Positions 25,715-37,213 of a DNA stretch of 64,000 bases are shown here, in pieces. Source of the stretch: Lachnospiraceae bacterium oral taxon 500 (GTDB taxonomy: Bacteria; Bacillota; Clostridia; Lachnospirales; Vallitaleaceae). Made by a program: the position numbers and the translations under genes. Where the stretch lies: positions 3,052,195 through 3,116,194 of the forward strand of contig CP027241.1 of the NCBI GenBank assembly GCA_002999035.1, in the 5' to 3' direction. The notes beneath the pieces were generated by a model. It was not told the DNA's origin and searched no databases. It was given only the letters and a program-made list of their open reading frames with translations. Positions within the stretch are counted from its first letter, which is position 1. The number at the start of each line of letters is the position of its first letter.

Positions 25715-28252
25715 ATGAAAAAGCGAGTATTATCAAGCGTTCTCCTATTTTCTGCGGTTCTGTTCTTCTTATCTGTCCGCATTCAGGCACAGCCGCTTTT
25801 TAGCGATGTGAAAGGGCATCCCTGTCAAGCCGTAATTCAAAAATGGCAAGCCAGCGGAATCATTCAAGGCTATAATGGCCGCTTTCGGCCCGATGACCGG
25901 ATAACCCGTGCTGAATTTGCGGTTTTACTCAATCGCCTTGTTGGTTACTCTCCGCAAGCGGGTATCCGTTTTCGTGATATCACTTCGGAGCACTGGTATA
26001 CCCATGATATGCTCAGTCTTGCTTCTGCAAAAATATTAAGCGGTATGGACGGCAAGGCGGAGCCGGATAAGCCTATCCTCCAAAGTCAAGCCCGGCAAAT
26101 GCTGGACAAGGCCCTGTCCATAGAAACAAAAACCACAACCGAGGATAACTCTCACTATATAACCAGAGCCGAAACGATTCAATTGCTGGATCAAATGATT
26201 TCCCAGGTTTACCACAAAAAAGGCGAATATACGGGGATCATCCATGGCAATGTCATTGTCCGAACCAAGGATATCTCTCTTAAAAACATGGAAATCAACG
26301 GAAATCTCTATATCATGGAAGGGGTCAATGAGGGGGATGTTGATTTGGATCATGTCAAAATCAACGGCAAGCTCTTTGTTCGCGGCGGCGGAAAAAACTC
26401 CATTCATATCAGCAATTGTGAAATCAATGAGCTGGTCAGCACCAAAGACAAGGTTCGCATTGTTTTGGCAAACGGTACGACCATCACTTTTTTACGTTCC
26501 CAGTTAAAAGACGGCATTCTTGAGCTTGGGGATTCCAAAGTTAAGAATCTGACGATTCTTGGTGATGGCATGCAAATAAAATTAAGCGGACATTCGACCA
26601 TTACTGCTTTAAATATCGAAGCCAATCAAGTGAACATTGAGGGGGCAAAAACCGCCTTGATTCACCAGGCCAATTTAAAGGGGCAAGCCAATATCACCGG
26701 TCAGCTCACTATCAACCAGGCTCTGATTACCAAAAACGGATCGCATCTTGAAAATCCGCCGCTGGAATATCAACTGGGATATGGCGTCAGCGTTCAAATC
26801 GGCGACACTGTAACGACGGTATCCAAAATAAATGAGCCTGACTCTGCCGATAGCTCTTATACTCCGCTTCCTTCCTCGGAAGAAGAGGTGCTGCTGACTC
26901 ATTCCATTGCGGATAAGTCAAATATTCCTTATAAGACCGGTTTTGAGGATTTAAATTTGCCGGCCGAAGCTTTGTTCACTTCCAATAAGAGCAATCGCCT
27001 GACTGTCAATTTAGCTTGGCAAAAAAATGATTATGATCCTCTGACCATCGGCAGACAAAGTATTAAAGCCAAAGTCAGTGCTGCGAGCGGAATCCTGCCG
27101 CACTGGGTACCGGCTGAAATTCAAATCGCAGTGACCGTCATTGCACCGCCGCTTCCGCAAGCCCTTAAAGTAAGGGATTATGCCGCCGGTGTAATTGAGG
27201 CGCTCAATCTATATCGTGGAATTGGTGCTAATTATATTCTGCAAATATATAATCAAAATAACACGAAAATGAGTTATGCCACTTTAAAAGAAATGAATGC
27301 CCAACTGAAAGTCGAAGAAATTGAAGGGGTTACTGCTAACATTAAAGTTCCGGCAAATGAGCAGGATGATATTCTTTTACTGATACAGGTGCCTGCCGAT
27401 TATGTTCCATCCGAATTTCAGCTTAATATCACCTGTAACTATGATTTTTTGGGCGGCGGTACGCTTACAAAATCAATTCCTGTCCATGTTGCTAATGCTC
27501 CGCTAACTCTTTATCCGCCAACAAATTTCGTAGTTCACACCGATATTGCTGCCGAAGAAGTTGCCAAAGGAAGATTATATATCAGCTATACCGAACCTGA
27601 GGATCTTACCGGTTTAAAATATTATCGCTGCGGTTTTAAAGAGATGGAGACAGAAAAGGAGTTCCCCTTGAGTTTTGTCTTTCTTCCGCTCGTAGCCGGT
27701 GAAACATCCTATCAAGACTTTGATCCCGATGTTCAATCTTTTTCAGGTGAGCTTGACCCGACAAAAGATTATCTCCTGACTCTCACGTCCATCGGTAAAA
27801 AGCCTGATGCCACCGCCGGTGTCACTGACACCAGCAAACAATTCCGATTCCAGGAAGATACCGATTTTCAAAATATTATTTTTGAAAAATCAACTTGGTC
27901 ACTGAATATTGAAAGCAATCATGTTTATTTATGGCTGGAATCATTAGACTATCACTATGAAGGGCAAGCGCAGCTGCCGGAAAAAGAATGTTTTTTCATA
28001 GACGTTCGCTACAAGGATTCCCATTTCCATGGTGATTGTGCTTTCTTTGAAAACGGGAGATTAAAAGAATCGCAGCCCTTAATCCTGAAAGGCTCCGAAG
28101 AAATGGATTTCTCCGATCCTGCTGCCTTTGAAATCAGTTTCCGGCGAGTTCACCCCTTGCAAAAGATTGATGACGACCCGGATATCTATTTGTATCGGTA
28201 CAGCCATGAGCGCCTCATCCCTTCGGCAAACTGCGAAATTCAACTTCCTTAG
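25715..28252 (+). CDS. Secreted SLH-domain protein with beta-helix-like and Ig-like regions
   Basis: 845 residues. Signal peptide MKKRVLSSVLLFSAVLFFLS...IQAQ. Two clear SLH motifs near 30-150 (PLFSDVKGHPCQAVIQKWQ, FRDITSEHWYTHDMLSLAS) and a third partial one with HYITRAETIQLL. Then about 170 residues of short repeated strands (DISLKNMEINGNLYIMEG, VDLDHVKINGKLFVRGG, KNLTILGDGMQIKLSG) like a bactofilin or right-handed beta-helix, followed by beta-sandwich modules. Start at ATG with TGGAGG at eight bases; the frame is open 30 codons earlier. The only plus-strand gene in the first 50 kb, divergent from the tad operon, so possibly co-controlled. Confidence 0.85.
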   Translation: MKKRVLSSVLLFSAVLFFLSVRIQAQPLFSDVKGHPCQAVIQKWQASGIIQGYNGRFRPDDRITRAEFAVLLNRLVGYSPQAGIRFRDITSEHWYTHDMLSLASAKILSGMDGKAEPDKPILQSQARQMLDKALSIETKTTTEDNSHYITRAETIQLLDQMISQVYHKKGEYTGIIHGNVIVRTKDISLKNMEINGNLYIMEGVNEGDVDLDHVKINGKLFVRGGGKNSIHISNCEINELVSTKDKVRIVLANGTTITFLRSQLKDGILELGDSKVKNLTILGDGMQIKLSGHSTITALNIEANQVNIEGAKTALIHQANLKGQANITGQLTINQALITKNGSHLENPPLEYQLGYGVSVQIGDTVTTVSKINEPDSADSSYTPLPSSEEEVLLTHSIADKSNIPYKTGFEDLNLPAEALFTSNKSNRLTVNLAWQKNDYDPLTIGRQSIKAKVSAASGILPHWVPAEIQIAVTVIAPPLPQALKVRDYAAGVIEALNLYRGIGANYILQIYNQNNTKMSYATLKEMNAQLKVEEIEGVTANIKVPANEQDDILLLIQVPADYVPSEFQLNITCNYDFLGGGTLTKSIPVHVANAPLTLYPPTNFVVHTDIAAEEVAKGRLYISYTEPEDLTGLKYYRCGFKEMETEKEFPLSFVFLPLVAGETSYQDFDPDVQSFSGELDPTKDYLLTLTSIGKKPDATAGVTDTSKQFRFQEDTDFQNIIFEKSTWSLNIESNHVYLWLESLDYHYEGQAQLPEKECFFIDVRYKDSHFHGDCAFFENGRLKESQPLILKGSEEMDFSDPAAFEISFRRVHPLQKIDDDPDIYLYRYSHERLIPSANCEIQLP

Positions 28253-28391
28253 CTTTTATATTCCATCCTGTCAAAGCTTTTTGCATAAAATCCGCTGACA
28301 GAGAGGAATTTACAACTCGGCTTTTGAATTCTCTGCCAAATTTTAAAGGGGCTGCTGCAAAACAACCCCTTGGTTCACCTGAACCGTAATA

Positions 28392-28451
28392 AAAAAGGAT
28401 ACCTTCCGGCTTTGCGCTTTAACGCAAAATAACGGAACAGGTATCCTTTTT
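28392..28451. terminator. Bidirectional terminator between convergent genes
   Basis: AAAAAGGATACC (28392-28403) pairs with GGTATCCTTTTT (28440-28451), with inner TTCCG/CGGAA and TTTGCG/CGCAAA arms. It serves both the plus-strand SLH gene and the minus-strand thiI gene. Just before it, GGGGCTGCTGCAAAA (about 28349-28363) resembles the end of the palindromic element at 61281-61380. Confidence 0.85.
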
Positions 28452-28487
28452 CTACTGTATCGTTTCGCCTTTGTATCAGAAAAAACT

Positions 28488-29678
28488 CTACTTCTCCCCT
28501 TTCGGGTAAATCGCAATAACCTCTGCTTCGGCAATCGCCTTGTCAATCTTTTCGGCCATGCCGTCCAAGTTTTTCTCCGATCGTTCAATCCGCTCCAGCA
28601 CGGGCTTGGTCACCGGATGCTTGGCCACAAAAATGGTGCAGCAGTCCTCATACGGCAGAATCGAGGTTTCAAATGTACCGATTTGCTCGGCAATCTTAAT
28701 GATATCGGTTTTATCAAAGGCAATCAAAGGCCGAAAAACCGGAAGCTTCGTAGCAGCGTTGGTCACACTCAAACTTTGAATGGTTTGGCTCGCCACCTGA
28801 CCGACGCTTTCACCGGTGACAATGGCAATGCTGCCGGTTTGTTCGGCAATTTTTTCAGTAATCACCATCATAATCCGGCGCATAATAATGGTCAGTTCCT
28901 CATGCGGACATTTTTCATAAATATCCAGCTGAATATCGGTAAACGGCACCACATAAAGCTTGAGCCTCCCGGTATACTCCGAAAAAATCCGGGCCAGCTC
29001 CACCACCTTATCCTTCGCCCTTTCACTGGTATACGGCGGCGAGTGAAAATAAACGGCGTTCAGCTCAACGCCGCGCTTGGCAATCATATAGGCCGCTACC
29101 GGACTGTCAATCCCGCCGGACAGCATCAAAGTCGCTTTACCGCTACATCCAATCGGCAGTCCGCCCAAGCCCTCCGCCATTTTGGAATAAATATAGGTAT
29201 GCCCCCGCAGCTCAACATAAATCCGTTCCTGGGGCCGGTGAACGTCCACTTTCAAATCCGGGAACTCCGCTAAAAGCTCCGACCCTAATTTAGCGGCCAC
29301 TTCCATGGAATTATAAGGAAAGGACTTATCTGCTCTCTTGGCTTCCACTTTAAACGTAAAGTTTTTCTGCGGAAAAGTTGTCCGCACATATTCCTTGATA
29401 TTTTCCGCCAAGGCCGCATAATCGCCCCGGTCATAAACCTTAACCTCACCGACCTGCAAAATACCAAATACCTTTTGGATCGCTGCAATAATCCGGTCAG
29501 CCGGAACGTCCTGCGACTGACTTTCGACAAACAGCCGCCCCTGATCCTTTGACACCGTAAACTCGCCCAACTTATCCAGCTTCCACTGAATCCGGTCGCG
29601 CAGCTGATTGATAAATAAATACCGGTTTTTCCCTTTAATGGCAATCTCGCCATATTTCACTAAAAATGCCGTGCGCAT
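28488..29678 (-). CDS. thiI: tRNA 4-thiouridine synthetase ThiI (no rhodanese domain)
   Basis: 396 residues. Uses ATP and persulfide sulfur to make s4U8 in tRNA. An N-terminal ferredoxin-like/THUMP region carries RTAFLVKYGEIAIKGKNR. The PP-loop ATPase has LMLSGGIDSPVAAYMI, followed by YFHSPPYTSERAK and VTGESVGQVASQT. It stops near 396 residues and lacks the C-terminal rhodanese domain of the E. coli protein, the usual form in Bacillota. The cysteine desulfurase that feeds it lies 20 bases upstream. AAGGAG precedes the ATG. Confidence 0.95.
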   Translation of the reverse strand: MRTAFLVKYGEIAIKGKNRYLFINQLRDRIQWKLDKLGEFTVSKDQGRLFVESQSQDVPADRIIAAIQKVFGILQVGEVKVYDRGDYAALAENIKEYVRTTFPQKNFTFKVEAKRADKSFPYNSMEVAAKLGSELLAEFPDLKVDVHRPQERIYVELRGHTYIYSKMAEGLGGLPIGCSGKATLMLSGGIDSPVAAYMIAKRGVELNAVYFHSPPYTSERAKDKVVELARIFSEYTGRLKLYVVPFTDIQLDIYEKCPHEELTIIMRRIMMVITEKIAEQTGSIAIVTGESVGQVASQTIQSLSVTNAATKLPVFRPLIAFDKTDIIKIAEQIGTFETSILPYEDCCTIFVAKHPVTKPVLERIERSEKNLDGMAEKIDKAIAEAEVIAIYPKGEK

Positions 29679-29698
29679 AGTTTCTCCTTTATATCCTC

Positions 29699-30847
29699 TT
29701 ACTTGCGAACAAAACGCCGCAGCTGCCGAACTTTTTGGCTGATTAGCCCGGCTGCCTGCAAAACATCCGCTTCCTCCGTCTGGTAGCCTAAACTGATACG
29801 AATACTGCCTTCCGGATAAGGCGCACCAAGCGCGGCAATCACATGGGATACCCGATTTTTGCGGGACTGACAGGCCGAACCGGTACTGACATAAACGCCC
29901 TCTTCCTCCAGCGCATGCAGCAGCACTTCCGCCCGGATATCAGGAAAACCCAGGTTAAAGATATACGGACTGGACTGCGCCAGCGGCGTATTCAGCACAA
30001 AATCCGTTTCCGCCGCGGTGAGCGCCTGCAAAAAGCTCTGCCGCAGCGCCGCCGTCCGCCGATAATTTTCGTCCAGCCGCTCGGCTGCCAGTGTCGCCGC
30101 TACCTCAAACGCCCGCACTGCCGGATAATTTTCCGTACCCGGCCGCAAACCGGCTTGATGCCTGCCGCCGAAAAAGAGTGGCTCTAACTTTGTTCCCTTT
30201 TTAACATATAAAACGCCAATCCCCTTGGGAGCGCCGATTTTATGCCCGCCTAGGGAAATCAAATCCATTTGCTCCGGCTGCGGCAGCTTAATCTTGCCGA
30301 ATGCCTGCACCCAATCGGAATGAAACAGCGTTTTGGGATTCCTATCTTTAACAGCCGCGGCCGCAGCCGCTATATCCTGACAGACACCGGTTTCATTATT
30401 GACCGCCATCACGCTGACTAAAATTGTTTCCGGCCTGACCTTAGCAGCCAGCTCCGCCAAATCAATCCTTCCCTCGCGGCTAACCGGCAGAAATTCGACG
30501 GCAAAGCCTTCTTTTTCTAACTGCCGCACCGCTTCCAAAACCGAAGGATGCTCAATCGCCGTCGTCAAAATATGCCCGCCGCTGCGGCGGTTTGCTCTGG
30601 CCGCACCTAACACCGCTAAATTATTGGATTCGGTTCCACCAGAGGTAAAAAAAATCTCGGAAGCAGATACTCCCAAGATTGCCGCCAGGCGTTCCCGGCT
30701 GCCGGTGATTTTTTTCTCGACCGCATAACCTTTGTTATGGAGCGAGGACGGATTGGCATAATCCTGCCGGTATGCCTGATCCGCTTCCGCCAGCGCCTCA
30801 GCCAAAACCGGCATGGTCGCGGCATTGTCTAAATAAACCTCTCTCAT
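29699..30847 (-). CDS. Cysteine desulfurase (NifS/IscS family)
   Basis: 382-residue PLP enzyme that takes sulfur from cysteine and passes it to ThiI and possibly other acceptors. Motifs: VYLDNAATMPV, FFTSGGTESNN, the PLP lysine in SLGGHKIGAPKGIG and the persulfide cysteine in VSTGSACQSRK. Placement directly before thiI suggests the NifZ-like tRNA-thiolation role known for Bacillus. Starts nine bases after the cheY-like gene. Confidence 0.92.
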   Translation of the reverse strand: MREVYLDNAATMPVLAEALAEADQAYRQDYANPSSLHNKGYAVEKKITGSRERLAAILGVSASEIFFTSGGTESNNLAVLGAARANRRSGGHILTTAIEHPSVLEAVRQLEKEGFAVEFLPVSREGRIDLAELAAKVRPETILVSVMAVNNETGVCQDIAAAAAAVKDRNPKTLFHSDWVQAFGKIKLPQPEQMDLISLGGHKIGAPKGIGVLYVKKGTKLEPLFFGGRHQAGLRPGTENYPAVRAFEVAATLAAERLDENYRRTAALRQSFLQALTAAETDFVLNTPLAQSSPYIFNLGFPDIRAEVLLHALEEEGVYVSTGSACQSRKNRVSHVIAALGAPYPEGSIRISLGYQTEEADVLQAAGLISQKVRQLRRFVRK

Positions 30848-30856
30848 GGCTGCGCC

Positions 30857-31222
30857 TTATTTGCCGAGAGCGTTTTCAATCGCTTCAATAACTCTCGGTT
30901 TTTGGAACGGCTTAACCACAAAATCCTTGGCTCCGGCTTTGATGGCGTCAACGACCATCGCCTGCTGCCCCATGGCTGAGCACATAATTACCTTCACCTG
31001 TGGGCAAACCTCCATAATTTTTGGCAGCGCTTCCACGCCGTCCATAACCGGCATGGTAATATCCAGCGTAATCACATCCGGCTGCAGTTCCTTAGCCTTT
31101 TGAATTGCTTCTTCTCCGTTGCCGGCTTCACCGACTACTTCCATTCCTTCTTCTTCCAGCATTTTTCTTAATACCGTTCTCATAAAAACGGCGTCATCTA
31201 CAATCACTACCTTTGTTGCCAT
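30857..31222 (-). CDS. Stand-alone CheY-like response regulator
   Basis: 121-residue receiver domain with no output domain. Acidic pair in VVIVDDAVFMR, phospho-acceptor Asp in VITLDITMPVMDG, Ser/Thr at MCSAM and Lys in VVKPF; all active-site residues are present. It is close to chemotaxis CheY, but the neighbours are rsmE (one-base overlap) and a cysteine desulfurase gene; no chemotaxis genes are in the window. The partner kinase and target are unknown. Confidence 0.92.
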   Translation of the reverse strand: MATKVVIVDDAVFMRTVLRKMLEEEGMEVVGEAGNGEEAIQKAKELQPDVITLDITMPVMDGVEALPKIMEVCPQVKVIMCSAMGQQAMVVDAIKAGAKDFVVKPFQKPRVIEAIENALGK

Positions 31223-31968
31223 TACGTATCCTCCTCAATCATAATTGAAAGCATGGCCAAAAATACCATGCCGGCAGTTTCCGTTCTCAGTATCCTTTTG
31301 CCCAGAGTAACCATCCGATGATTTGTTAACTGCGTCAGGCTTTGTGTTTCTTCCGGTGAAAAGCCGCCCTCCGGGCCAATCATACAGCCCACCCGCGTCG
31401 CCCTTTTCACCGCTCCGAGTGCCTTTCTGGTCGCGGCGATTCCCTCAGCCGCTTCATGCGGCACAAAAAAATCCTGATATTGCGCCGCTGCCGTCAGCGC
31501 CTGCCGAAAAGAAATCGGCTGATGTACCACCGGTACGATATCCCGACCGGACTGCTTCGCCGCGCTTTCGGCAATCTTATTCCAGCGTTCTGTTTTTTTG
31601 GCGGCCGTTTTCGCATCCAGCTTCGAAACACTGCGTTTCATGGCAACCGGATAAATATCGGAAACGCCTAACTCGACGCATTTCTGAATAATCCATTCCA
31701 TTTTTTCCTGCTTGGGCAAACCTTGAAACAAGCTGACCGAAACCGGCAATTCCACAAAGCTCCGCTGAATATCCTTAATCCGGCAAATAATTTCAGCGTC
31801 ACTGCTTTCTTCTATTATACAATAATAGTCCGTCCCTTGTCCATCTTTTATCAAAATTTCCTGCCCGTTTTTTAAGCGCAGCACATGCCGCACATGATGG
31901 CAGTTTTCACCTGTCAGGCAAATGGTTTCCTCGCCGATTTGTTCCGGCTCCGCAAAAAACTTATGCAT
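31222..31968 (-). CDS. rsmE: 16S rRNA m3U1498 methyltransferase RsmE
   Basis: 248-residue SPOUT methyltransferase. N-terminal PUA-like part with HVRHVLRLKNGQEILIKDGQG; SAM-binding knot with MIGPEGGFSPEE and LGKRILRTETA. Overlaps prmA by eight bases and cheY by one, the usual prmA-rsmE pairing of Bacillota. Confidence 0.95.
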   Translation of the reverse strand: MHKFFAEPEQIGEETICLTGENCHHVRHVLRLKNGQEILIKDGQGTDYYCIIEESSDAEIICRIKDIQRSFVELPVSVSLFQGLPKQEKMEWIIQKCVELGVSDIYPVAMKRSVSKLDAKTAAKKTERWNKIAESAAKQSGRDIVPVVHQPISFRQALTAAAQYQDFFVPHEAAEGIAATRKALGAVKRATRVGCMIGPEGGFSPEETQSLTQLTNHRMVTLGKRILRTETAGMVFLAMLSIMIEEDT

Positions 31969-32869
31969 GCGCCGCCACCATCCGCCACTCGCCCTTTTCG
32001 GTTGTTTCTATGACCGTCAGCCCCGCCTCCGTCAAAGCACGCTGAACCATATCTGTTTTATCGGCAATAATCCCGGAAGTAATGAAGATTCCCTGCGGAT
32101 TTAAAAATTTTTTTACATCTTTGGCCAAAAGACAAATCACATCCGCTAAAATATTGGCAACAACAATATCGTATGTTCCGCTCACGCCATCTGTCAGATT
32201 ACCGGCTCTGACCTGGACCCGGCGGCTGACATCGTTATAATCTACATTTTCCCTAGCGACCTTAACGGCATTTTCATCTAAATCTATCGCTAACACTTCA
32301 GCCGCGCCTAATTTGGCCGCAGCAATCGCCAAAATCCCCGAACCCGTACCGACATCCAGCACATGATTGCCGGTTTTGCCGTATTTTTCCAGCGCCTGCA
32401 GGCAAAGCTCCGTCGTTTCATGCGTACCGGAGCCGAAAGCCATGCCCGGATCCAGCCCGATATTAATGGCATAGCCTTCATCCGGCTGCTCCCAAATCGG
32501 ATAAATATAAATACGCTCGCCGGCCGCAAAGCCATGATAATACTGCTTCCAGTTATTGGCCCAATCCTCGTCCCGAACCGTCTCCTGCGCAAACACTATT
32601 TTTTCACCCAAAAAAGCATGGAGAAATGCTTTGATTTCCTCCGCTTTGGCTGCACTGTCCTCCGGCAGATAAAAATCAACCGGAATCTCCTCCTGCTTTT
32701 GATTCCATTCTTCCGGCAAAATATCAACAAACATCGCCTGGCAGTCCGCCTCGGTCAGGGAATATTCGCCGACCTCTATTCCCTGCAAATAAGGAATATC
32801 CGTCAGTACCGCCGTTACAATATCCAGTTTTTCCGCCGGAACAGCTACCGTATACTTAATCCAGTTCAT
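31961..32869 (-). CDS. prmA: Ribosomal protein L11 methyltransferase PrmA
   Basis: 302 residues. Trimethylates L11. An N-terminal substrate-binding domain precedes a Rossmann methyltransferase with VLDVGTGSGILAIAAAKLGA, VLAIDLDENAVKVAREN and the catalytic NILADVI. First gene of the prmA-rsmE-cheY-nifS-thiI run. Its usual partner dnaJ operon lies just upstream, separated by repeat R6. Confidence 0.95.
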   Translation of the reverse strand: MNWIKYTVAVPAEKLDIVTAVLTDIPYLQGIEVGEYSLTEADCQAMFVDILPEEWNQKQEEIPVDFYLPEDSAAKAEEIKAFLHAFLGEKIVFAQETVRDEDWANNWKQYYHGFAAGERIYIYPIWEQPDEGYAINIGLDPGMAFGSGTHETTELCLQALEKYGKTGNHVLDVGTGSGILAIAAAKLGAAEVLAIDLDENAVKVARENVDYNDVSRRVQVRAGNLTDGVSGTYDIVVANILADVICLLAKDVKKFLNPQGIFITSGIIADKTDMVQRALTEAGLTVIETTEKGEWRMVAAHA

Positions 32870-32904
32870 ATTTATTCTCTTTCTGTCAATTCTCAGCTAA
32901 TGCG

Positions 32905-32995
32905 CAGGCAAATGAAACAAACAAATAATCAAACTTGATATGCCCTTGAAGAACATACTCCCCAATCATATCAAGTCTGATTATATCCTTGCCTG
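32905..32995 (-). repeat. Dispersed hairpin repeat, copy R6 (single-stem type)
   Basis: CAGGCAA ... TTGCCTG ends around one stem with 18-bp arms (32925-32942, 32967-32984) that differ at one G-U compatible pair. On the minus strand the stem is followed by TTGTTTGTTT, so it may act as the terminator of the dnaK operon. The second stem of other copies is absent. Confidence 0.7.
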
Positions 32996-33004
32996 AGCTG
33001 TAAA

Positions 33005-34207
33005 TCAAGCATCATCCTCGGAAAACATATTGTCCAGTCCGTCTTTCATTTTATCAAAAAAACCTTTTTTCTTAGCTTCCGGCTTTTTTGTATCCGCTTT
33101 TTGGCTTTCCGCTTTGGAAGCTTCTTTTTTGCCGCCTAAGCTTTCTTCTAACCTGCGCAGCAAATCTTTTTGCTCGGCGTTTAAACCCTTCGGCGTTTGA
33201 ACTACTACCGTAATATACTGGTCACCCCGCAGCCGGGAATTGTTCAAATACGGCACACCCTTGCCCCGCAGCCGGAAACGGGTACCGGTTTGCGTTCCGG
33301 CGCTCATCGGATAGGATACTTCACCCTCCAGCGTCGGCACAACCAGTTCGTCGCCCAGCGCCGCCTGGGTAAAGCTGATCGGCATGGTGTAATAAATATC
33401 ATTGCCAACCCGCTCAAACTGGGGTGACGGCTTGACATAAAGAGTCAGCAGAATATCGCCGCGCGGCCCGCCGTTCAGCCCCGGCTCGCCCTTGCCCCGC
33501 AGGCGGATGGTCTGTCCGTCTTCAATTCCGGCCGGAATGGTAACGCTGATCCGTTTTTTGGTCTTGACATAACCACCGCCGCCGCAGGTAGGACACTTTT
33601 CTTTGATAATCTTGCCGCTGCCGCTGCAGGCTGAACATGGCCGGACGCTGGATACCGCTCCGAACATCGTTTGCTGATTATAGCGAACCTGACCCGAACC
33701 GCCGCAGGTCGAACAGGTTTCCGGCTTGGTGCCGGGTTTGGCGCCCGATCCGCCGCAATGCGTACATTCTTCCGATACGGTCACATTCAAATCTTTTTCC
33801 ACGCCAAAAACAGCTTCTTTAAACTCCAACTCCAAGCTGGCCCGTAAAGAAGCTCCCTGCCGGGGGGCATTGGGATTGGAACGCCGGCCGCCGCCAAAAA
33901 AATCGCCGAAGATATCACCGAAAATATCACCCATATCCATACCGCCAAAGCCGCCGTATCCTCCGGCTCCGCCTGTCTGCGAAAATGCAGCGTGACCGAA
34001 TTGATCGTATTGCTTGCGCTTTTCCGGGTCATTCAGCACTTCGTATGCTTCGGTCGCTTCCCGGAACTTTTCTTCCGCCACCTTATCATTTTGATTGGTA
34101 TCGGGATGATATTGCTTAGCCAGTTTCCGGTATGCCTTTTTTAATTCTTTTTCATCTGCTGTTTTACTTACACCCAGCACTTCATAATAATCTCTTTTAT
34201 CTGCCAT
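33005..34207 (-). CDS. dnaJ: Chaperone DnaJ (Hsp40)
   Basis: 400 residues with the full type I layout: J domain with KQYHPDTNQ, Gly/Phe region ([13 protein letters not shown]), four zinc repeats CxxCxGxG ([34 protein letters not shown]), substrate-binding domains, and a Lys-rich tail [20 protein letters not shown]. Start at MADKRDYY, with AGAGGA upstream. Last gene of the hrcA operon. Confidence 0.97.
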   Translation of the reverse strand: MADKRDYYEVLGVSKTADEKELKKAYRKLAKQYHPDTNQNDKVAEEKFREATEAYEVLNDPEKRKQYDQFGHAAFSQTGGAGGYGGFGGMDMGDIFGDIFGDFFGGGRRSNPNAPRQGASLRASLELEFKEAVFGVEKDLNVTVSEECTHCGGSGAKPGTKPETCSTCGGSGQVRYNQQTMFGAVSSVRPCSACSGSGKIIKEKCPTCGGGGYVKTKKRISVTIPAGIEDGQTIRLRGKGEPGLNGGPRGDILLTLYVKPSPQFERVGNDIYYTMPISFTQAALGDELVVPTLEGEVSYPMSAGTQTGTRFRLRGKGVPYLNNSRLRGDQYITVVVQTPKGLNAEQKDLLRRLEESLGGKKEASKAESQKADTKKPEAKKKGFFDKMKDGLDNMFSEDDA

Positions 34208-34465
34208 GATATCCTCTATTTCTACGAACACGAAGAGGGCTGCCGGTTTACTTTCCTGTTTCTGCTCCGCCTGTTATGCCAAGCCCGTTTAACCCAACAG
34301 TCCTTTTGTGTTTTTCGCTTATCTGTACTTCTTCCTCCGGCGTCTGCCTTTCTGCTGCCGAAGCCTTTTTCCTGCCGCGCCACACGGTTTTTAATCCCTG
34401 TTTTGCCTTGTGCGTCCGCCTGGCTTTCACCTGCGGACGCACATTCATACGATAAGTCTTATTCT

Positions 34466-36337
<1,872 letters not shown>

Positions 36338-36491
36338 CTAAGTTTTAAAATCATTTTCATTCTGCTCCTGCGGAGCAATCTATCGGATCCGTCCGGCCCT
36401 TTTGGGAGTCGGAGAGTCTGACTGCAAATATATCAGATTTTTCAAAGATAATCCTTACCCATACCGCCGCCGAAAAAAATCGTTCAGCGGT

Positions 36492-37082
36492 CTAATTGGC
36501 TACTTTGACCACACTGTGACGGACTACCTTGTCCTTATACAAATAACCCTTTTGATAAACCTCGGAAATAATATTTTCTCCGAACTCCGGGTTTTCCTCA
36601 TGACTGATGGCACTGTGCAGGTCGTGGTTAAACTCCTGACCCAGGGCTTCAATTTCTTTAACCCCAAGATTTGCCAGCACATCCAGCAATTTTTTATACA
36701 CCATTTCCATGCCGGTGATAACACCGTCCTTTTGCTCCGGTAAATGAGCAAACGCCCGGTCAAAGTCATCCAGAATCGGCAAAAGCGCTTCAATAACCGC
36801 TGCTTCGCCCTTTTCCTGCATCATCGCTTTTTCTTTCAGCGAACGTTTGCGGTAATTATCAAACTCCGCCAGCATTCGGCGATAGGCGTCTTCCTTTTCG
36901 CTGTTCTCCTGCATCAGTCTGGCAATTTCAGCCTTGGCCAGTTCTTCGGCTGTCGGTTCTGACTGCTCTGCCGCCGCCGTGCTTTCTGCGGCTTCCGCTT
37001 CTGTCGCTTCCGCCGCTGTTTTTTCCTCTGTTTCCGCCGCTTTTATTTCTTCGTTAAGTTCCTGAAATTCCTGCTTTTCCAT
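36492..37082 (-). CDS. grpE: Nucleotide exchange factor GrpE
   Basis: 196 residues. Ala/Glu-rich acidic N-terminus, a long coiled coil with EDAYRRMLAEFDNYRKRSLKEK, then the GrpE beta domain with PILDDFDRAFAHLP, EALGQEFNHDLHSAIS and GYLYKDKVVRHSVVKVAN. Second gene of the hrcA operon. Confidence 0.97.
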   Translation of the reverse strand: MEKQEFQELNEEIKAAETEEKTAAEATEAEAAESTAAAEQSEPTAEELAKAEIARLMQENSEKEDAYRRMLAEFDNYRKRSLKEKAMMQEKGEAAVIEALLPILDDFDRAFAHLPEQKDGVITGMEMVYKKLLDVLANLGVKEIEALGQEFNHDLHSAISHEENPEFGENIISEVYQKGYLYKDKVVRHSVVKVAN

Positions 37083-37213
37083 TCTTACCCGCTCTCGCTT
37101 TCCTTTCTTGCCGCTTTCTCACACCCGGATTTTTGAGTTCGCCCCGCCTCGTTTTCCTTCAAGGCACGACCTTTTCCCCGGTCAAAACCCTGCCGCCAAA
37201 CCATCCTCCACTG

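Noticed and set aside
34248-34448. 66-codon minus-strand frame between dnaK and dnaJ
   Set aside because: No ribosome binding site, basic composition without a fold, and no known gene at this place in the operon; treated as chance.
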